A stretch of DNA of 64,000 nucleotides from Bicyclus anynana (GCF_947172395.1 NC_069105.1:12917971-12981970), one strand, 5' to 3'; positions 1 to 11,275 are shown, counted from the first letter of the stretch. The notes: generated from the sequence alone by a model not told the origin. A program made the numbers and translations.

Positions 1-118
1 AAGACTTGTACAAACATCTTGTAAGATTACAACACGCATTAACTTCGAAACGTTTATAAGTTCGTGAGGTTAAAGGCAGTATTTTCTCTAGATCTCCTAA
101 ATCGATTTTGAATATACT
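1..118. repeat. Outer 113-bp direct repeat, left copy
   Basis: This stretch matches 6061-6173 in the same orientation with only scattered differences; both copies share AAGACTTGTA, CACGCATTAACTTCGAAAC and TCTCCTAAATCGATTTTGAA. The two copies bracket everything between them, including a TIR-like unit and a gypsy-type element. It may continue to the left of the window. Its family is not recognised. Confidence 0.75.
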
Positions 119-909
119 TATAGGGGAACATAGCCTGAGACGGCATAGTGTTTGAAATGGCATAGTCGCTATTTCTCTGTGATTCGCTAACGATTGACAT
201 CAACACACACAAACATAGATGCCCCCCGCGAATATGCAGCGACCTGTTCGTTTTCAGCGCGCTAAAACTGTACAAAGTGAAACTACGTCAGTTTGTATAA
301 AATTCTGTTGCTTGAAAAATTTTTGTCAAATAGTTTTAACTAATATCACAAGCTCTGTGCATGGCATATAAGGTAAGTCAGCATGCATTTTTGAAGGTCT
401 ATTCAATGACATTATAGGTGTATTAATTTGATTATTATAGTTTCTGCTTAAATTGAGATGCAAAAAACTTTTGTTGGTTAAGTGCTTAATGTATGAGATG
501 GCAGAGGTGTATGCCATCTCACCCAAAAGGCAATTTTAAAGCGTTTTTTTCCAGAAAAAACATACTAGAATATTGTTTTTGTATAAGTGATTGAAATAAT
601 TGTCTGTTACATATCTCCAAAATATCACCATACATTTTTTTTAGAATGGCGCCATATATATTAACATATCAACTAGCCAATGCCAAGTTTGCCACCAATG
701 GCGTCACGCGGAATGCATCAGATTACCGAAAACAGCAAAAAAAGTTATATGTGATGTTTGTCTCTAAATTGTTTCTAAATTTCGATACATACTAACATGA
801 CAATTAATTGGTTTTGCACGTTTAACCTTTATATGCCATCTTACCCACTAGGGTAGGGTGAGATGGATTTTTGAGTCTTTTTTATTATTGATTATTTCTA
901 TAAGAATAC

Positions 910-1088
910 TGTAACATATAATAAATGTATGCAACTTACAAGCACTGCGTGCGGAGTGCGGGCGCGGGGAAACGAAACAGAAGTCGTACCACACTTGCGT
1001 TCCGTGACGTTGTGCGGGTAAGACGCATACTGTGTAACTGCATAGTGTTTTATTCTAACCTATTACGGCCATAAGAGTAACCTGTACA
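910..1088 (+). repeat. 5' LTR of gypsy-type element
   Basis: A 179-bp terminal repeat that appears identical to 5711-5889. It starts with TGTAACATATAATAAATG and ends with TAACCTGTACA, giving the usual TG...CA ends. A GC-rich core (GTGCGGAGTGCGGGCGCGGG) stands out from the AT-rich surroundings. Confidence 0.93.
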
Positions 1089-2277
1089 AGTGGCGACCCT
1101 GCCAGGATACTAAACTTCAAGGTTAGTAAGAATGCGCACAATACGCACAATAAAAGAAATGCATAATGAAACTAATGCAGTAATCGAGAGGTAAATCAGT
1201 AACCGGTCAGCTTTGTTGTTTAACATTATAATCTGATAAGTATTAAATATTCTCTATTACTTTTTACTATCTAAAATCTACAGATAGGTCCCAGGTAGAT
1301 GGTATAAATTAATACCTACTCGGTTGTGTACCGTTAACATAAAGGTAAATCCAAATAAGTTTTGTTTTGAGGAATAGTGGGTACCTAATTATAAAATAAC
1401 GTAATAATAACGGAGTTATACAGCAAAGCTGAATTTGTTACATTGGTTAGAACCTACCTAAATATTATATTTCTACACCCATGACACATCGTGTGTAAAG
1501 GTACCAATCGACATATTGCTGACAGAAAGTACACAGGATATAGGTAGTTAGGTAAAATCATTTATAGTGATGTTAAGAAATTCACAAGATAAAGAAATAT
1601 TATCTAACCAATTTACTTTTTGCTAAACAAAATTGTGGGTATTTTGAACAATGTGTGTATATACGAATAAAACTAAATATCACATTTCATGTTTCATGTA
1701 TGTTTGTACATTTTGCGAAGGCCCCTTTTTGCATTACGCCACTTCGCACCTACCCCACAGTACAATCGACAATCGTCAATCGTCAATGATAATTTTATAC
1801 TATAGATCGGTTATGTCCCTATAAAATCACCGCAAAAAGTGATCAGAATAATAGGCTACAAAACTGTGCGCACTCATGCGCAACTATGTCTTTAATTTCA
1901 TTATTTATTTGTACTTATATCTAGTTTTACACTTCCTGAATTCCTGAATGTATTATTTGTTTAAATAACGTTCGTTGTTGGCCACAACTAACATTGAGAT
2001 GTGGAAATTTCCTCTTTTGAGCGCCTCATGACCTAGTAACACACCTAACAGTATTTAACATCATAGGCCGTCGTAGGTAGTTTATTAATCTTCAAATTAT
2101 TTGCACTGAACTTGTGATACCTATATGCCTACCTAAGTAATAACTTAGTTTCATATTTGATTGTAAGACCTAAATATATAAAAGTGTGTATTACTCACTT
2201 TATTTATAATTGCACTTTATTTATAATTAACTTACTTTCGTTATGTCAACAATATTAGATTAAAATGGGTGTAGATA

Positions 2278-2640
2278 AGAGGAAGTTTGGTAAATCAAAC
2301 AGTTCCTAAAAGATCTTTCAATAATAAGATCTAGAGGTAGTTCGGCGAAAGTCGGAACAGTACCTAAAAAGGACATTACTCCTTAATTAAGCTAAGAGGA
2401 AGTTAGAAAACTAAATGGTTCCTAAAAGATCTTTTAATGGCTAATGCAATAAGATCTAGAGGTAGTTCGGCGAAAGTCGGACCAGTACCTATAAAGGATG
2501 TTAACTCCTTAACCAAGCTAAGAGGAAGCTAGAAAACTAAACGGTTCCCAAAAGATATTTTAATGGCTACTAGAATAAAATCTATCTATCTTGATCTAAT
2601 GGTAGTTCGGCTAAAGTCAGAACGGTACCTAGTATATCAA
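2278..2640 (+). repeat. Three tandem ~120-bp repeats in the element leader
   Basis: Three successive copies start at AGAGGAAG (2278, 2395, 2521), giving spacings of 117 and 126 bp. Each copy contains a GGTTCCTAAAAGAT-like string, AGATCTAGAGG in the first two, and a GTAGTTCGGCGAAAGTCGGA-like string. They lie between the left LTR and gag, in the untranslated leader. 1089-2277 is otherwise AT-rich leader without recognisable features. Confidence 0.8.
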
Positions 2641-2772
2641 CTTCGTTCGACAAAAAAAAAAAAAAAAATATCCTGTAATGGTAATATTGAAATATACCTA
2701 CTATGTGGCCAGTATGGATAAAATATAAGATGTAAAGATTGCGACGGTGATCCAGTTTCACTTGGGTTACGT

Positions 2773-3316
2773 TGGGAAAAATGGAAGCGTGCACCTGGGT
2801 TGTACCTCATAGCGGCCAATGTTACCACACCAGAAACAAAAAGAGCTGTGCTCTTACATATGGGTGGATTAAGCTTGCAGGAAATATATTATGATATACC
2901 CGGGGCCCATATAGACACTGCTGACGAAAACTAATGACATTTGTATAGTAGCTATAAATAAGCTTGATGAGTACTTCGCTCCTAAACAAAGTTGTGTAGT
3001 TTATTAGCGCCATTTGTTTAGGCTAATCAAACAAGAGGAAGGAGAGAAATTTGAAAAATTTCTTGTCAAGCTCAGACGTCAGTGCTCTAAATGCAAATTC
3101 ATTGCCCCTAAAGAACACATGATCGATCAAATCACTAAGAAATGTGAATCGACCAAATTAAGGAAAGCGATTCTGACTCTTGGTGACGAGGTGACTCTAG
3201 ATAAGATTATTACAGAGGCGAACGCCTTAGAGACAGTAAACCGACAACTTAGTAACTTCAACTCATCTGGACCAAGTAAAGATATGTCTAGAAACATAGT
3301 GACTGGTAATAAATAA
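2773..3316 (+). pseudogene. gag remnant of gypsy-type element
   Basis: The reading from 2773 begins WEKWKRA, followed by a LLHMGGLSLQEIYYDIPGA block and then the ADEN stop at about 2932. Reading resumes in another frame through LDEYFAPKQS and RLIKQEEGEKFEKFLVKLR to the stop at about 3316. This is the layout of insect gypsy-type Gag proteins: a W-x-x-W-K motif, a leucine-rich stretch, then a conserved QEEGEKFEKF-like helix. It is broken by at least one stop (TAA after ADEN) and one frame change. The 100-codon stretch from 3014 is its longest intact piece. It is not a host gene. Confidence 0.85.
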
Positions 3317-3401
3317 AAAGAGTTTGAATACAACTCCCTGATCTCGCTGTGGTGGCAATCATTCAAGCGATGACAAGTTTAGCCCAGTCCGAAACAAAAT
3401 A

Positions 3402-3443
3402 TGCATAAAATGTGTGTATCTAGGACATTTCCGCAAACTGTGC
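3402..3443 (+). pseudogene. CCHC zinc knuckle of Gag
   Basis: The translation reads C-IK-C-VYLG-H-FRKL-C, an exact CX2CX4HX4C nucleocapsid knuckle. It is followed by a basic RTRSRKR stretch. It lies in a different frame from the gag piece ending at 3316, so a frame break separates them. A second, degenerate cysteine pair lies just upstream, near 3345. Confidence 0.85.
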
Positions 3444-3784
3444 AGAACTAGATCTAGAAAAAGGATTATTAGCGAAAATAGTGAAGATAGAAATTCCAAG
3501 AAGAAAAATCTAGAGATTTTTCTAGAAAAGAATAAGTGGATTATATTTTCAACGTTTGATACCATTAAGTGCACATTGGGGACCGTAGAAACAGTTAATA
3601 GATTCGGGTAGTAAATGTAACATTATTAATGATGTAACATAATGTCAATAAAATGGTGTTCGTGTTGAAAACCAACTTAGAAATCCGAACAAAGAAATTA
3701 TGACTTACGGAAGTCAAAAGCCTCTTTATTCTCGGGTCCTTCGTCAGTACCATAACAGTCGAGAACAGGTTTCCAAGTATCAAA

Positions 3785-4095
3785 AGCTTTTTATGTTATA
3801 AAAGACGCCGCCACTGAGCTTGGGGTTTTAAAGGTTGGAATAGATGCTTGGAGGCCGTTGGATCAGCTTCCACCTTCACACAGGAAGTAAAACTATAAGA
3901 AATTGTAATGTTGTCATCAATTGTAAATTACAATGTTGTATGATTTTTTAAAAAGAGCAACTGTTCAGTTTCTTGCCGGTTTCTTCTCAGCAAAACCTGC
4001 GTTCCGAACCGGTGGTAGAATCTTTACAAATAGTCAACTGACGTGTCAAAAGTGCTTGTAAACTGAGCCTACTTGAAATAAATGATTTTTGATTT
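3785..4095 (+). mobile_element. Nested LINE/SINE 3'-tail fragment inside the gypsy element
   Basis: This resembles a dispersed lepidopteran repeat: the strings TTCTTGCCGGTTTCTTCTC, CGAACCGGTGGTAGAATC and GACGTGTCAAAAGTGCTTG lead to AAATAAATGATTTTTGAT. Related fragments occur at 54822-54875 (plus) and 23590-23760 (minus). It occupies the place where protease and the start of reverse transcriptase should be. I cannot define a target duplication. Confidence 0.6.
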
Positions 4096-4119
4096 GATGT
4101 AAATACAGTCAAACATAAC

Positions 4120-5260
4120 TGTTTCCTAAGTTCAACGATGTTGAAAATCATATGCCCATAGACATTTCTATCAAAACAGTTGCTCAAACTTGCCGAAGAG
4201 TTCCCATGCCCTTGAATGGAAATAGAAACTAGAATCAACAAGACAATGCAAGAGCTCATGGATTTAGACATTATAGAGACTGTAACGAACCATCAGATTC
4301 GATTTCACCATAAGTGCCTGTTTTAAAAGCAGATAGATATGTTTGCATCTGCGTAGACATGATACGAGACTTATAAATGTTTTGCAGGTTTTAAAAGTTA
4401 ATCTTGGTCTGCTAAATGAAGCCAAAGTACTTACAAGTTTAGACAAGTTGAATTTCTTGGACATAAACTGATAAGTACATATAAGCAATAGAAGCGTTCC
4501 AAGAACCTGTAACTATTGAAGAGGTACGGAGCTTTTTAGAATTTGTTAATTACGTTGGTAAATGGATTCCAAACTCAGCAACGTGGACTGAAGCTTAACG
4601 CGAACTGTTAAGACTAAAACTAGGAAAGAGTGCTGATATTACTTCTCATTGGTGTGATCAACATTCACAAGCATTTGATGGTTTGAAATGTATCATGAGT
4701 CAGATTAGAACTTTAGGTTATTATGACCCTCTTGATCGTACTTAAGACTATGCTGATGCCGTTTCATTTGGGCTGTGCTCGCTCAACTTAATAATAGAGG
4801 GCGCGTAATAATGCATACGGTTACAATAGTCTCACTGATCGAGAAAAACGCTATTGCTAGACCGAGAAAGAGGCGCTTGCATTAATCTGAGCGGTAAAAC
4901 ATTTTAATATGTATCTGTTTGGTAAGGATAGTTTCGAGCTTGTAAATGTCGTTAGAAGTAATACTTGGATCAGCTGGCCTATTCATTATTTTGGTCTTTA
5001 TTATCAACCTATTAAAATAAACATCAAATCAATTGACAAAATATCATTTACCTACTGTGTGATATCCACCAGTAAGCAATGGACGACATTTTTATTACAT
5101 AGAATCTCAAATTCGTTAATGTCAACTAGCATACGTCAAAGAAAGTGAATTAGCCTGCGGACTCCAAACCGTGCGCAAGAATAGAACGATGGGTTCTACG
5201 ATTACAATCGTATAATTTTAAAATCGTCTATACACCCGGTAAGAAAAATAATCTATCGAT
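4120..5260 (+). pseudogene. pol remnant: reverse transcriptase and RNase H
   Basis: Reading across frames gives MQELMDLDIIETV (start of the RT palm), VCICVDM, QVEFLGHKL and FVNYVGKWIPN. An RNase H region follows, with GYYDPLDRT, YADAVSFG and EKEALALI-like strings, then MYLFGKDSFELV and ERWVLRLQSY-like motifs. These are the standard landmarks of gypsy-type Pol between RT and the end of RNase H. The catalytic YxDD region is missing, apparently deleted around 4370. Many stops interrupt it and I see no integrase downstream (5260-5700). Confidence 0.85.
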
Positions 5261-5710
5261 CTAAGTTAATCAATTTCCACTACCTTTTGACGTCGAAAGT
5301 TATTTAAATTTAGTCATTGACCAATCACGGCTAATTGTAATTACCATGCGCGAACGAAATTTTTAAGCAATGTAGGTAAAATAGCACAACCCATTCCGTC
5401 ATAGGAAAATCACCTGCAGAACTCTTTTTTAGGCGTCAGTTTAGAGATAAGTAACCTTCTACTATAGCATTTACAGAGGTAGATTACGAAACCAAAGACG
5501 GAGATACGCTGAAGAAAATGAAGGGTAAAGGAATATGCTGACAAGAAAAGAGGGGCAGTTTGTCTAGAAGCGAATGAATCCGTGGGCAGTTGCCCAGAAG
5601 CGAATGAAGCCTGATTGTATCGACTGTATTATGTTGTAGATTTGATTGAAGATTAGTATTGAAAATAATGTTTACTTTTATTTTTCAAATTTTATTTTGT
5701 AAAGGGTAGA

Positions 5711-5889
5711 TGTAACATATAATAAATGTATGCAACTTACAAGCACTGCGTGCGGAGTGCGGGCGCGGGGAAACGAAACAGAAGTCGTACCACACTTGCG
5801 TTCCGTGACGTTGTGCGGGTAAGACGCATACTGTGTAACTGCATAGTGTTTTATTCTAACCTATTACGGCCATAAGAGTAACCTGTACA
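5711..5889 (+). repeat. 3' LTR of gypsy-type element
   Basis: This copy shows no difference from the left LTR by eye over 179 bp. It is preceded by AAAGGGTAGA (polypurine-tract position) and followed by the AATAC target duplication. Confidence 0.93.
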
Positions 5890-6060
5890 AATACTAATTT
5901 GTGATCAACTTTGGGACTGATTAATTAGCTAAAAATAGATGACTTTTTAATATAGACTGCCTTTTTATATCAATTTCAATTTGTGCACTTTGATACACGA
6001 TGATTTTAAAATGTATGCCATCTCAGACCATGTTCCCCTACCAATATTTTTTTATGGTAA

Positions 6061-6173
6061 AAGACTTGTAGAAACGTCTTGTTATCTAAACACGCATTAA
6101 CTTCGAAACATTTATATGTTCGTGAGGTTCTAGGCGGTATTTTCTAGATCTCCTAAATCGATTTTGAAAATAT
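6061..6173. repeat. Outer 113-bp direct repeat, right copy
   Basis: Partner of 1-118, in the same orientation and with scattered substitutions plus a few short indels. The sequence from 6174 to 6308 shows nothing recognisable. Confidence 0.75.
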
Positions 6174-6308
6174 ATTTACCAATAATAGAAAGCTTACATA
6201 TTTGTGAGTGTCATGGGTTACACTTGATCCCATAGGAACGATAACTACACGGGTGAAACGGGTCTTTGCTTGTACCTGCAATATAATGGTATAGAGGTAA
6301 TATTATTA

Positions 6309-6637
6309 CTATTTTTTTATTATTTACAAGTTAGCCCATGACTGCAATCTCACCTGATGGTAAGTGATGATGCAATCTAAGATGGAAGCGGGCTAACTTG
6401 CTAGGAGGAGGATGAAAATCCACACCCACACAAATCCACGGTTTCTACACGACATCGTACCGGAACGCTAAATCGCTTGTTGGTACGTCTTTGTCGGTAG
6501 GGTGGTAAGTAGCCACGGCCGAAGCCTCCCACCAGCCAGACTTGGACCAATTAAGAAAACCTTAATCGGCCCAGCCGGGGATCGTACCCAGGACCTCCGT
6601 CTTGTAAATCCACCGCACTTACCAGGGAGGCCGTAAA
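6309..6637 (-). mobile_element. tRNA-derived SINE (family A, Metulj-like), near full length
   Basis: On the minus strand the head carries a GGTGGATTTACAAGACGGAGG string and a B box. It is followed by the family body (CTGGCTGGTGGGAGGCTTCGG, GTAGAAACCGTGGATT, TTACCATCAGGTGAGAT) and an A-rich tail. The family recurs more than ten times here. The A/B-box pol III promoter marks it as tRNA-derived. The name Metulj (described from Heliconius) is from memory and should be checked. Confidence 0.85.
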
Positions 6638-7047
6638 ATATTATTTTAAAGAACAATGAAAAAATATAGCTATATTGAGGTAAGATAAATAATTAAAAAA
6701 TGTCGGCTATAAACTTTTTTAATTTAGACGTAATTTTAAAACGAGAAGAAAATATTAATATCAACATTTGGGGCATTCTTCGTTCTAGGCTTCAAAGTAA
6801 TAAAATCCCAAGATATTAAAATTAAACTTTTTACTTAACTACACAGATATTGTAAAGTTTAGATACGTATAGTGTATACGCTGATAGCAGTTGTATGTGT
6901 AAACAATGGATTTGTGATAATTGATTTATGAGTTCGAAATAGGTAAAAGATAGAGATTATGAGCTAGATCATGTTCCTACAAAACTATTATCTATTGTAA
7001 GAGAAGTGACTTGACAATTTTTTGAAAGAAAGAAAGAAAATTATTTT

Positions 7048-7078
7048 ATTTGGACACACACACACACACAATACACAA
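7048..7078. repeat. (CA)n microsatellite
   Basis: A short run of CA dinucleotides (ACACACACACACAC) in AT-rich sequence. The flanks 6640-7186 contain no recognisable gene or element apart from A-rich stretches. Confidence 0.8.
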
Positions 7079-7186
7079 AAGACAACAAATACTTAAATAC
7101 TAAAGAAAGTAATTTTAAAAATATAGTGAACTAATAAATTAGAGATATTAAACTAATAAAACTAAATTAAATCCAAAAAAAAAAAT

Positions 7187-7455
7187 CTCCGGCTGGGCAG
7201 ATTGAGATTTTCTTAATTTGTCCAGGTCTGGCTGGTGGGAGGCTTCGGCCGTGGCTAGTTACCACCCTACCGGCAAAGACGTACCGCCAAGCGATATAGC
7301 GTTCCGGTACGATGCCGTGTAGAAACCGAAAGGGGTGTGGATTTTCATCCTCCTCCTAACAAGTTAGCTCGCTTCCATCTTAGACTGCATCATCACTTAC
7401 CATCAGGTGAGATTGTAGTAGTCAAGGGCTAACTTGTAAAGAATAATAAAAAAAA
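7187..7455 (+). mobile_element. SINE family A, 5'-truncated
   Basis: It starts inside the tRNA-like head (CCGGCTGGGCAGATTGAG) and runs through the body to GTAAAGAATAATAAAAAAAA. It is preceded by an A10 tract, so it may have inserted in an A-rich target. Confidence 0.85.
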
Positions 7456-7544
7456 ATATTAATTAAAAGGAATGCCAAATATTCTACAAAATAAAAAATT
7501 AAGTACATATAGATATTTTTTTTTATAAATGAAGCGTTATAGAA

Positions 7545-7917
7545 TTTAGACTATCGTGAGTGTTATTCATATTAATTGATTATGAAACACGGCTAAAACT
7601 CACGTGATATTACGTCGGAGTATGCCCGACTAGTAATGAACCGTCGGAGAGTGTAACGGAAGCTTCACTCCCCACCACTCAACCCCGTCTCTCAGCGCGC
7701 AATGCGAGCAGCTGCGCGTCGCGCAGCCGCTTCGCTGTTTGGACCGTGCCGCGATGTAAGAACCAGCTCATGATTAAGGGCTCCGTATGGGTTCGAAACT
7801 AGTCGGGTATACTCCGACCTAATATCACGTGAGTTTTAGCCGTGTTTCAAAATCAATTAATATATATTAAGCATTCCATTCAATACAGACATAACTCACG
7901 ACAGTCATACTGTATGT
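7545..7917. mobile_element. Long-TIR foldback element (family F1)
   Basis: The left arm contains GAAACACGGCTAAAACTCAC, then GGAGTATGCCCGACTAGT. The right arm carries the inverted complement (ACTAGTCGGGTATACTCC, then GTGAGTTTTAGCCGTGTTTC). The arms are about 90 bp around a GC-rich loop (CAGCTGCGCGTCGCGCAGCC). Partial copies lie at 16032-16160 and 34179-34331. There is no coding content. Confidence 0.85.
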
Positions 7918-8221
7918 GAGAACGAAATAACAAAAAGAGCTGAAGGCTCTCGAGAAGAAAGACGTATTGCGCATATTAAACCCTGAAACCTGTTCCTATC
8001 AGGGACTTTACGACTTATGTTACCGTGCTCGGAGTTAGGAAACGTCTGACTTTGTTACAATATTAATGCTTGGATCTTTAATTTATTAGAAACTTTTGTT
8101 TTAACTTGCCTTTGTTCTTTATGTGGGATGAATTTTGAAAGTAATTTTTGCTAAAAATTAATATTAGCTATATATTTTGAGGTACCAGACAACCGCAACC
8201 TTATATTCTGTCTGCGTGGTT

Positions 8222-8346
8222 TTTTTTTTCACGGCCAAAGCCTCCCACCAGCCAGACCTGGCCCAATTAAGAAAACCTCAATCGGTCCAGCCGGGGATCG
8301 GAACCCAGGACCTCCGTCTTGTAAGTCCACTGCGCCATGGAGACCG
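8222..8346 (-). mobile_element. SINE family A, head only
   Basis: The minus strand reads the tRNA-like head (CTCCATGGCGCAGTGGACTT, B box GGTTCCGATCC) through GGGAGGCTTTGG, then stops at a T-rich junction. This is a 3'-truncated copy. Confidence 0.8.
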
Positions 8347-8414
8347 TGGATGATGAAATGATAAGCGACATCTAGCGGAAACTAAATAGTTAATTACTTA
8401 GCACACACTGTCTT

Positions 8415-8415
<1 letters not shown>

Positions 8416-8445
<30 letters not shown>

Positions 8446-8490
8446 ACACACCACACTCACACCACAGTCAACCACACGCACACACACAAT
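8416..8490. repeat. (CA)n/(ACAC) microsatellite tract
   Basis: Interrupted CA repeats (CACACACACACACACACGCA and variants). A separate (AATA)n run lies at 8704-8730. The following interval 8731-9400 shows no coding or repeat structure that I can name. Confidence 0.85.
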
Positions 8491-9404
8491 TTCTTATTCT
8501 CTAATTATACCAACGTTCACTCATACATACGTTTTAATGTGATTTTATTTTCTCTCTTTTTCTTTATTATTTCCTTTTCTTGAATGTATTCTCAGATTGT
8601 GTTTTTTATAAATTGTTATAACTATGGAAAATCTGTAATTGGCTGTATCATAAAGGAAATATTGTATAATGGTATTCTTGGTAACGCTGTTGATTTTTCT
8701 TAAAAATAAATAAATAAATAAATAAATAAAATGACCTATTATTAGAGTCAAAAAAATCGGTTTAGAAATGAACATGAAAAAGCTGAATTTTTGATATAAT
8801 TATATAAGCTCAACTTCAAAATCTTGACCAGGATTTCCTATTTGCATTTTATGCCATCTTGAAAAAGGGGTTGAAATCAGTTTTGCTACAATAACTCGGT
8901 CCTCCGTTAGATATTAAAATTTTGATTCAATAGTTTTTTGTTGCTATTTGAATGTACTTCAATTAAGGTCGTTTACATTTTTTACCTATCGTTAAGCGTT
9001 ATTAAGATATCGATCAAAAAAGCAAATAATTTAGGTTGTGATATTGGTTTTTTCCAAATTGGACATTCCATTCCATAGTGCGCCGCGAAATTAGCCGCGC
9101 CACAAAGCAATTTTATTTTTTATTGTGTCCAATAAAAAAAATGCAATATTTTGAACAATAGAGCCGCATTTGGTTTATCCTATGTTTCTTACCTCCATGG
9201 TTCAGATGCAGATCTTTCTACCGCAGTCATTTTTCTTTGTTCTACATTTTGTACGTGATTTTATTCCTCAAGGGCTTAAAAGGTGCCTATTTTATTTATG
9301 GAAAAATAAATTTTAAGTTTACAAACATATCCCCCATTTATTGCATAAAAGTTTGATGAAAAGTTATTAAATAATTTTTTAATAAAATCATTATATTTTG
9401 TACC

Positions 9405-9535
9405 TGACTCGTTGGTCCAGTGGTTAACTACTATGGATCATGAAGACCTGGGTTCCAGTCCTAGATAGGCAATAAAACTTTAGCTTTTCTTTCTTCTAAA
9501 AAAATGTTGGTAAGACGGTGGTCTTACAATAGGTA
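9405..9535 (+). mobile_element. tRNA-headed SINE (family C) fragment
   Basis: The head CTCGTTGGTCCAGTGGTTAA resembles an A box and GGGTTCCAGTCC a B box, followed by AAGACGGTGGTCTTACAATA. The tRNA cloverleaf is not preserved, so this is a SINE, not a tRNA gene. Confidence 0.55.
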
Positions 9536-9589
9536 ATAATATAACGTTATCTTTTGAATGAACCATATTCAGAACTGAGATAACCGTGA

Positions 9590-9822
9590 GAGCCATGATA
9601 GCCCATTGATACGACCTCCGCCTTCGATTCGGAGGGCGTAGGTTCGGATCTAGTCCATACCAAGTGTCTTTAACAGTGAAGGGAAACCTGCATACCTGAG
9701 AATTTTCTTAATTATCTACGTGCGTGGAGTCTGCCAATCCGCATTGGACCAGCGTGGTGGTCTGATTCGTAATTCGGAGAGGAGACTCGTGCTCAACAGC
9801 AAGCCTCAAATGGAATGATGAT
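9590..9822 (+). mobile_element. tRNA-headed SINE (family B), near full length
   Basis: The head GAGAGCCATGATAGCCCATT leads to a B-box-like GGTTCGGATC, then the family body: GAATTTTCTTAATT, TCTGCCAATCCGCATTGG, GGAGAGGAGACTCGTGCTCA. It ends near AATGATGATA. Family B has about fifteen copies in the window and typically ends in (TGA)n. 9830-10196 shows nothing I can name. Confidence 0.8.
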
Positions 9823-10196
9823 ATTTCACACAAAGAAACGTAACGTACGTAAGTACCTACCTACCAAATTTTATTATAATATGCTAGTAAGTAATTGATA
9901 TGAGCAATGCGAAGTTTTTTAACAAAAAATATTCCATGTTTTTAAAATATCGGGCGGAATCAGTAAAAGGGGATATTAATAAACAGATGAGAACTGCTTA
10001 AATAGCTTTTTAATTTTATAATAATAATGATAGTTATATTTTGCAGTCTGTATTTTACTAAAGTTTATACATACGATTCAAATAGCATGTAGTTATTCCA
10101 GTTTAGGGAAATATTTAACTTACCTGATCTTCTCTTTCTACCGTACGTTCTCTACGTTAAATTATCTAACGCTTGATAACATACACTTAATCAATA

Positions 10197-10317
10197 TCCA
10201 TACTTAATATTATGTTTGTTTGTTTGCTTGAACGTGTTAATCTCAGGAAGGCTATAGGCTATATATCATCCCCGTGTACATACGGGAACATCACGCGGGT
10301 AAAACCGCGCGGCGCCA
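10197..10317 (+). mobile_element. Short non-autonomous Helitron-like element (family H2)
   Basis: It starts TCCATACTTAATATTATG after an A and runs through TTTGTTTGTTTGCTTGAACG to the GC-rich 3' hairpin (CACGCGGGTAAAACCGCGCG). The terminal CTAG has decayed. Better-preserved relatives lie at 14900-15099 and 58954-59139. 10330-10680 contains no recognised element. Confidence 0.65.
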
Positions 10318-10682
10318 GTTTCTAAATAAAGTAAACACACAAAAAGGGTTCACTCATTAAATAAGCTACGAATGTCTTGCTTTTCTCCAAGATGGCCCAT
10401 AAAAGACATGCGTTAGATCGAATCTAGTTTAGCGAAAAAAACACAATGCCTTCGAGGAAATAAAAGCGACATACGATCACAATCCAATCACGTAAACTCC
10501 TCGCGTAATCCCGCCAAAATGAGGGCGACAGTATCGCGACAAACTTGTGACAAAGTCGCCAAACGACTTTAGAATAACAGCTTACATTGAATAGCCTGGC
10601 TTACGTTGAATAATCTCAAAAGAAGTTACGGAGATAAATATTTTAACCCCTAAATTATATACAATATAAATATATATAGCTC

Positions 10683-10882
10683 AATCCATATTCAGCTCAC
10701 TGCTGAGCTCGAGTCTCCTCTCAGAATGAGAGGGGTAAGGCCATTAGTCCACCACGCTGGCCCAATGCGGATTGGCAGACTTCACACACGCAGAGAAGTG
10801 AGAAAATTATCTGGTATGCAGGTTTCCTCACGATGTTTTTACTTCACCGTTTGAGACACGTGATATTTAATTTCTAAAAATA
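10683..10882 (-). mobile_element. SINE family B, body
   Basis: Minus-strand copy: CAATCCATATTCAGCTCACT, GAGTCTCCTCTCAGAATGAG, then CAATGCGGATTGGCAGACTT and GTTTGAGACACGTGATATTT. It lacks the tRNA-like head. 10883-11275 holds nothing I recognise. Confidence 0.85.
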
Positions 10883-11275
10883 ATTACATAAATTTATTAA
10901 TTCGTTCATAATTTAGCACTTTTCAAATATGTTTACCGTATTCTGATCTAAATACAGCGTCCCAGAATAACACCATGTGATTTGACTTGACTCTATTAAA
11001 ACTCGATTTCCCCAGTTTTCCGATAACTCAATAATATGTCGACGATTTTAATTAAAGCCGTATGATACCTAACTTCAGGAGCCTCGTAAAGCAATTTAAC
11101 TTTTATAATTATGTTTTTGCTTGAGCTCCCTTTTATACGTTGAATATACTTGTAGCAGTAAATATTGAGATAGCTGTTTTGTGTGCAAAGGTGTTCTAAT
11201 AACCCTACTCTTAGTTATATGTTCAATAGGTTTGTCACACAGTTCATCTCGAGTACCTACGGCCTTTTTTTTTTT

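Larger units (their letters stand above)
910..5889 (+). mobile_element. Ty3/gypsy-type LTR retrotransposon, defective, recently inserted
   Basis: Two directly repeated 179-bp LTRs (910-1088 and 5711-5889) begin TGTAACAT and end GTACA. The element is flanked by an exact 5-bp target duplication AATAC (905-909 and 5890-5894). The interior carries a gag remnant, a CCHC zinc knuckle, and reverse transcriptase and RNase H remnants in the gypsy order. All are broken by stops and frame changes, and I find no integrase core. The sequence just after the left LTR (AGTGGCGACCCTGCC) sits where a tRNA primer site would be. A purine-rich AAAGGGTAGA precedes the right LTR. The LTRs look identical by eye, so insertion was recent although the coding region is long dead. 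Gypsy assignment rests on remembered motif order. Confidence 0.9.
118..6043. mobile_element. Older TIR-bounded unit, split by the gypsy-type insertion
   Basis: The left end (118-146, TATAGGGGAACATAGCCTGA) is an imperfect inverted match to 6012-6041 (TCAGACCATGTTCCCCTA). Removing the LTR element (910-5889) leaves about 950 bp of AT-rich sequence. It carries several copies of a motif like ATGCCATCTCACCC, in both orientations, near 485-525, 832-866 and 6011. I read it as a non-autonomous DNA element or foldback. It has no coding content and the family is unknown. The interval 130-909 contains nothing else I can identify. Confidence 0.45.

Noticed and set aside
3014..3316. Host gene of 100 codons
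   Set aside because: Position between LTRs and similarity in motif order to gypsy-type Gag show that it is an element remnant.
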